NCBI GenBank assembly: GCA_030432135.1
Contig: JAUIHD010000019.1
Coordinates: 1 to 7,747, forward strand
From: a bacterium
GTDB taxonomy: Bacteria > Patescibacteriota > Minisyncoccia > Phycocordibacterales > 1-14-0-10-42-12
Reading direction: 5' to 3'
DNA length: 7,747 nt
Both the position numbers and the translations under genes were made by a program. This document shows positions 6,614-7,747 of this stretch, one piece after another; position 1 is the first letter of the stretch, and the number at the start of each line of letters is the position of its first letter. The notes beneath the pieces were generated by a model. The model was given only the letters and a program-made list of their open reading frames with translations, was not told the origin of the DNA and did not search any database.

Positions 6614-7627
6614 CTAGCGTTTTGAGACAATTGTCCGTTTGTATGTATCAAGGTGATCAAGCACAATACCTGTTCCTTTTGCCACACAAAAGAGTGCGTC
6701 TTTTGCGAGTGTTGCCTTGATACCAACACGTCGATACACAAGCTCTGGGAAATTGCGGAGTTGTGATGTTCCTCCTGTCATAATAATTCCCCTATCGATA
6801 ATATCTGCAGAAAGTTCTGGCGGAGTTTCCTGAAGTACCATTTTAATAGCCTGAATCATCTCACGAAGTTCACGCCCAATAGCTTTTACCACTTCATTTG
6901 TTTTAAGTTCTACAGATCGTGGAAGTCCGGAAATAAAATCGCGCCCCTTTATCTGCATAGAAAGTTCTTCCTCAAGTGGAAGAGCTGAACCAACTTTTAT
7001 TTTGATATCCTCTGCCATTTTGTCTCCGATTGCGAGATTGTATGTTTTCTTTATATAATCCGCGATTGCTTGATCGAGTTTATTCCCTGCATATTTCACC
7101 GATGCAGCAGAGACGATACCTCCAAGAGAAATGACAGCGACGTCGGTTGTTCCTCCACCAATGTCTACAATCATGTTCCCCATCGCTTCATGAATAGGAA
7201 TACCTGCACCAATAGCAGCCAGGATAGGTTCTTTCACAACATACGCATTTTGTGCACCAGCTCGAAGAGCAGCTTCGACCACTGCCCGTCTTTCGGTAGA
7301 AGTGACCCCTGCTGGCACAGAGACAAGTACCTCCGGCTTCCAGATATGCCACGTACCAAGCGCTTTTTCAATATAGTAACGAAGCATTGCTTCAGTCACT
7401 CGATAGTCGGCAATCACCCCATCCTTCATTGGCTTGTACGCGATAATATTGTCTGGTGTTCGTCCGACCATTGTCTTGGCCTCATTTCCTACTGCCAAAA
7501 TACTATTGTCTTCCTCAGAAATGGCTACGACAGAAGGCTCATTAAGCACCACCCCTTTCCCTGGTACATATACCAAAGTATTCGCTGTTCCGAGGTCAAT
7601 ACCAATGCGCTTTGTAAATAGACTCAT
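6614..7627 (-). CDS. mreB: MreB rod-shape-determining protein, second paralogue (complete)
   Basis: A complete 337-residue bacterial actin, close to the usual length. Visible are the phosphate-1 loop DLGTANT (11-17), the catalytic region VKEP with Glu133, the phosphate-2 loop DIGGGTTD (155-162) and the adenosine motif MTGGTSQL in the last quarter. The loop GTWHIWKP (91-98) aligns with the hydrophobic membrane-insertion loop of Thermotoga MreB, so Ile95 and Trp96 may contact the membrane. Unlike the paralogue at the left edge there is almost no N-terminal extension before the fold. An ATG at 7642 would add five residues, but it lies in a -10-like TATGAT, so 7627 is preferred. No mreC, mreD or rodA is visible beside it. 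It converges on the Nudix gene with no spacer and no hairpin. Confidence 0.96.
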   Translation of the reverse strand: MSLFTKRIGIDLGTANTLVYVPGKGVVLNEPSVVAISEEDNSILAVGNEAKTMVGRTPDNIIAYKPMKDGVIADYRVTEAMLRYYIEKALGTWHIWKPEVLVSVPAGVTSTERRAVVEAALRAGAQNAYVVKEPILAAIGAGIPIHEAMGNMIVDIGGGTTDVAVISLGGIVSAASVKYAGNKLDQAIADYIKKTYNLAIGDKMAEDIKIKVGSALPLEEELSMQIKGRDFISGLPRSVELKTNEVVKAIGRELREMIQAIKMVLQETPPELSADIIDRGIIMTGGTSQLRNFPELVYRRVGIKATLAKDALFCVAKGTGIVLDHLDTYKRTIVSKR

Positions 7628-7637
7628 AGAATCTTCT

Positions 7638-7643
7638 ATCATA
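7638..7643 (-). promoter_or_regulatory. Possible -10 of the complete mreB
   Basis: TATGAT on the minus strand, ten bases before the ATG at 7627. The best -35 at 17 bases (TTACGA) is poor. A leader of about 3 bases would result. Confidence 0.25.
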
Positions 7644-7727
7644 AAGGAAAAAGTGGCTTATCGTAAGGTTGACAGACGCTGTAAAATGAATTTGTATAGC
7701 CTTATCTTACTTCGAGCTGTAATCTCG

Positions 7728-7733
7728 TATAAT
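7728..7733 (+). promoter_or_regulatory. Consensus -10 TATAAT pointing off the right edge
   Basis: A perfect TATAAT ending six bases before an ATG at 7740. No clear -35 was found at 16-18 bases. The spacing equals that at the clamp-loader and Nudix genes. Confidence 0.4.
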
Positions 7734-7739
7734 TAAACA

Positions 7740-7747
7740 ATGTACGT
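7740..7747 (+). CDS. Possible start of a divergent gene cut by the window edge
   Basis: Only ATG TAC GT is visible. It is proposed solely because TATAAT lies exactly six bases upstream, the layout seen at other probable leaderless genes here. The 112 bases between this and the mreB start hold no other recognisable gene. Confidence 0.25.

Noticed and set aside
7070..7621. 183-codon open frame on the plus strand, and a 100-codon one at 7434-7736
   Set aside because: They lie antisense to the well-conserved mreB, have compositions typical of shadow frames and no start signal.

Overview
The window looks like a chromosomal segment of a Patescibacteria (CPR) genome, probably of the Parcubacteria type. 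That assignment is inference from a prolyl-tRNA synthetase without its editing domain, a small clamp-loader subunit with no P-loop, a frr-rseP-proS run lacking uppS, cdsA and dxr, and the absence of a Shine-Dalgarno (SD) sequence before most core genes. A TGA stop inside an ATGA overlap (2104-2107) argues for the standard code, and so against the CPR lineages that read TGA as glycine.

The minus strand carries the conserved cell-biology genes. Read right to left these are a complete mreB (7627-6614), a clamp-loader delta'-like gene (5467-4811), frr (4783-4229), the membrane metalloprotease rseP (4227-3145), proS (1594-341) and a second mreB that runs off the left edge (357-1). The frr-rseP-proS order is an ancient bacterial arrangement; here it is split between rseP and proS.

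The plus strand carries accessory genes. A two-gene cassette sits in the split: a SET-domain protein (1691-2107), overlapped by 4 bases by a protein that I read as dihydroneopterin aldolase (FolB) fused to a 2-oxoglutarate/Fe(II) oxygenase-like domain (2104-3090), closed by a strong terminator. Further right are an orphan 76-residue gene with a strong promoter and terminator (5599-5829), and a winged-helix plus Nudix protein (5945-6613) with a changed Nudix box and a perfect palindrome upstream. A possible divergent gene starts at 7740 at the right edge.

Two expression styles coexist. Core genes, the Nudix gene and the edge gene have a -10-like hexamer 6-8 bases before the ATG (10 for the complete mreB), which suggests leaderless mRNAs. 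The SET, FolB-oxygenase and 76-residue genes have 5' leaders or coupled starts, purine-rich SD sites and, where counted, higher GC. The most novel candidate system is the SET plus FolB-oxygenase cassette. The second is the winged-helix-Nudix protein with its candidate operator.
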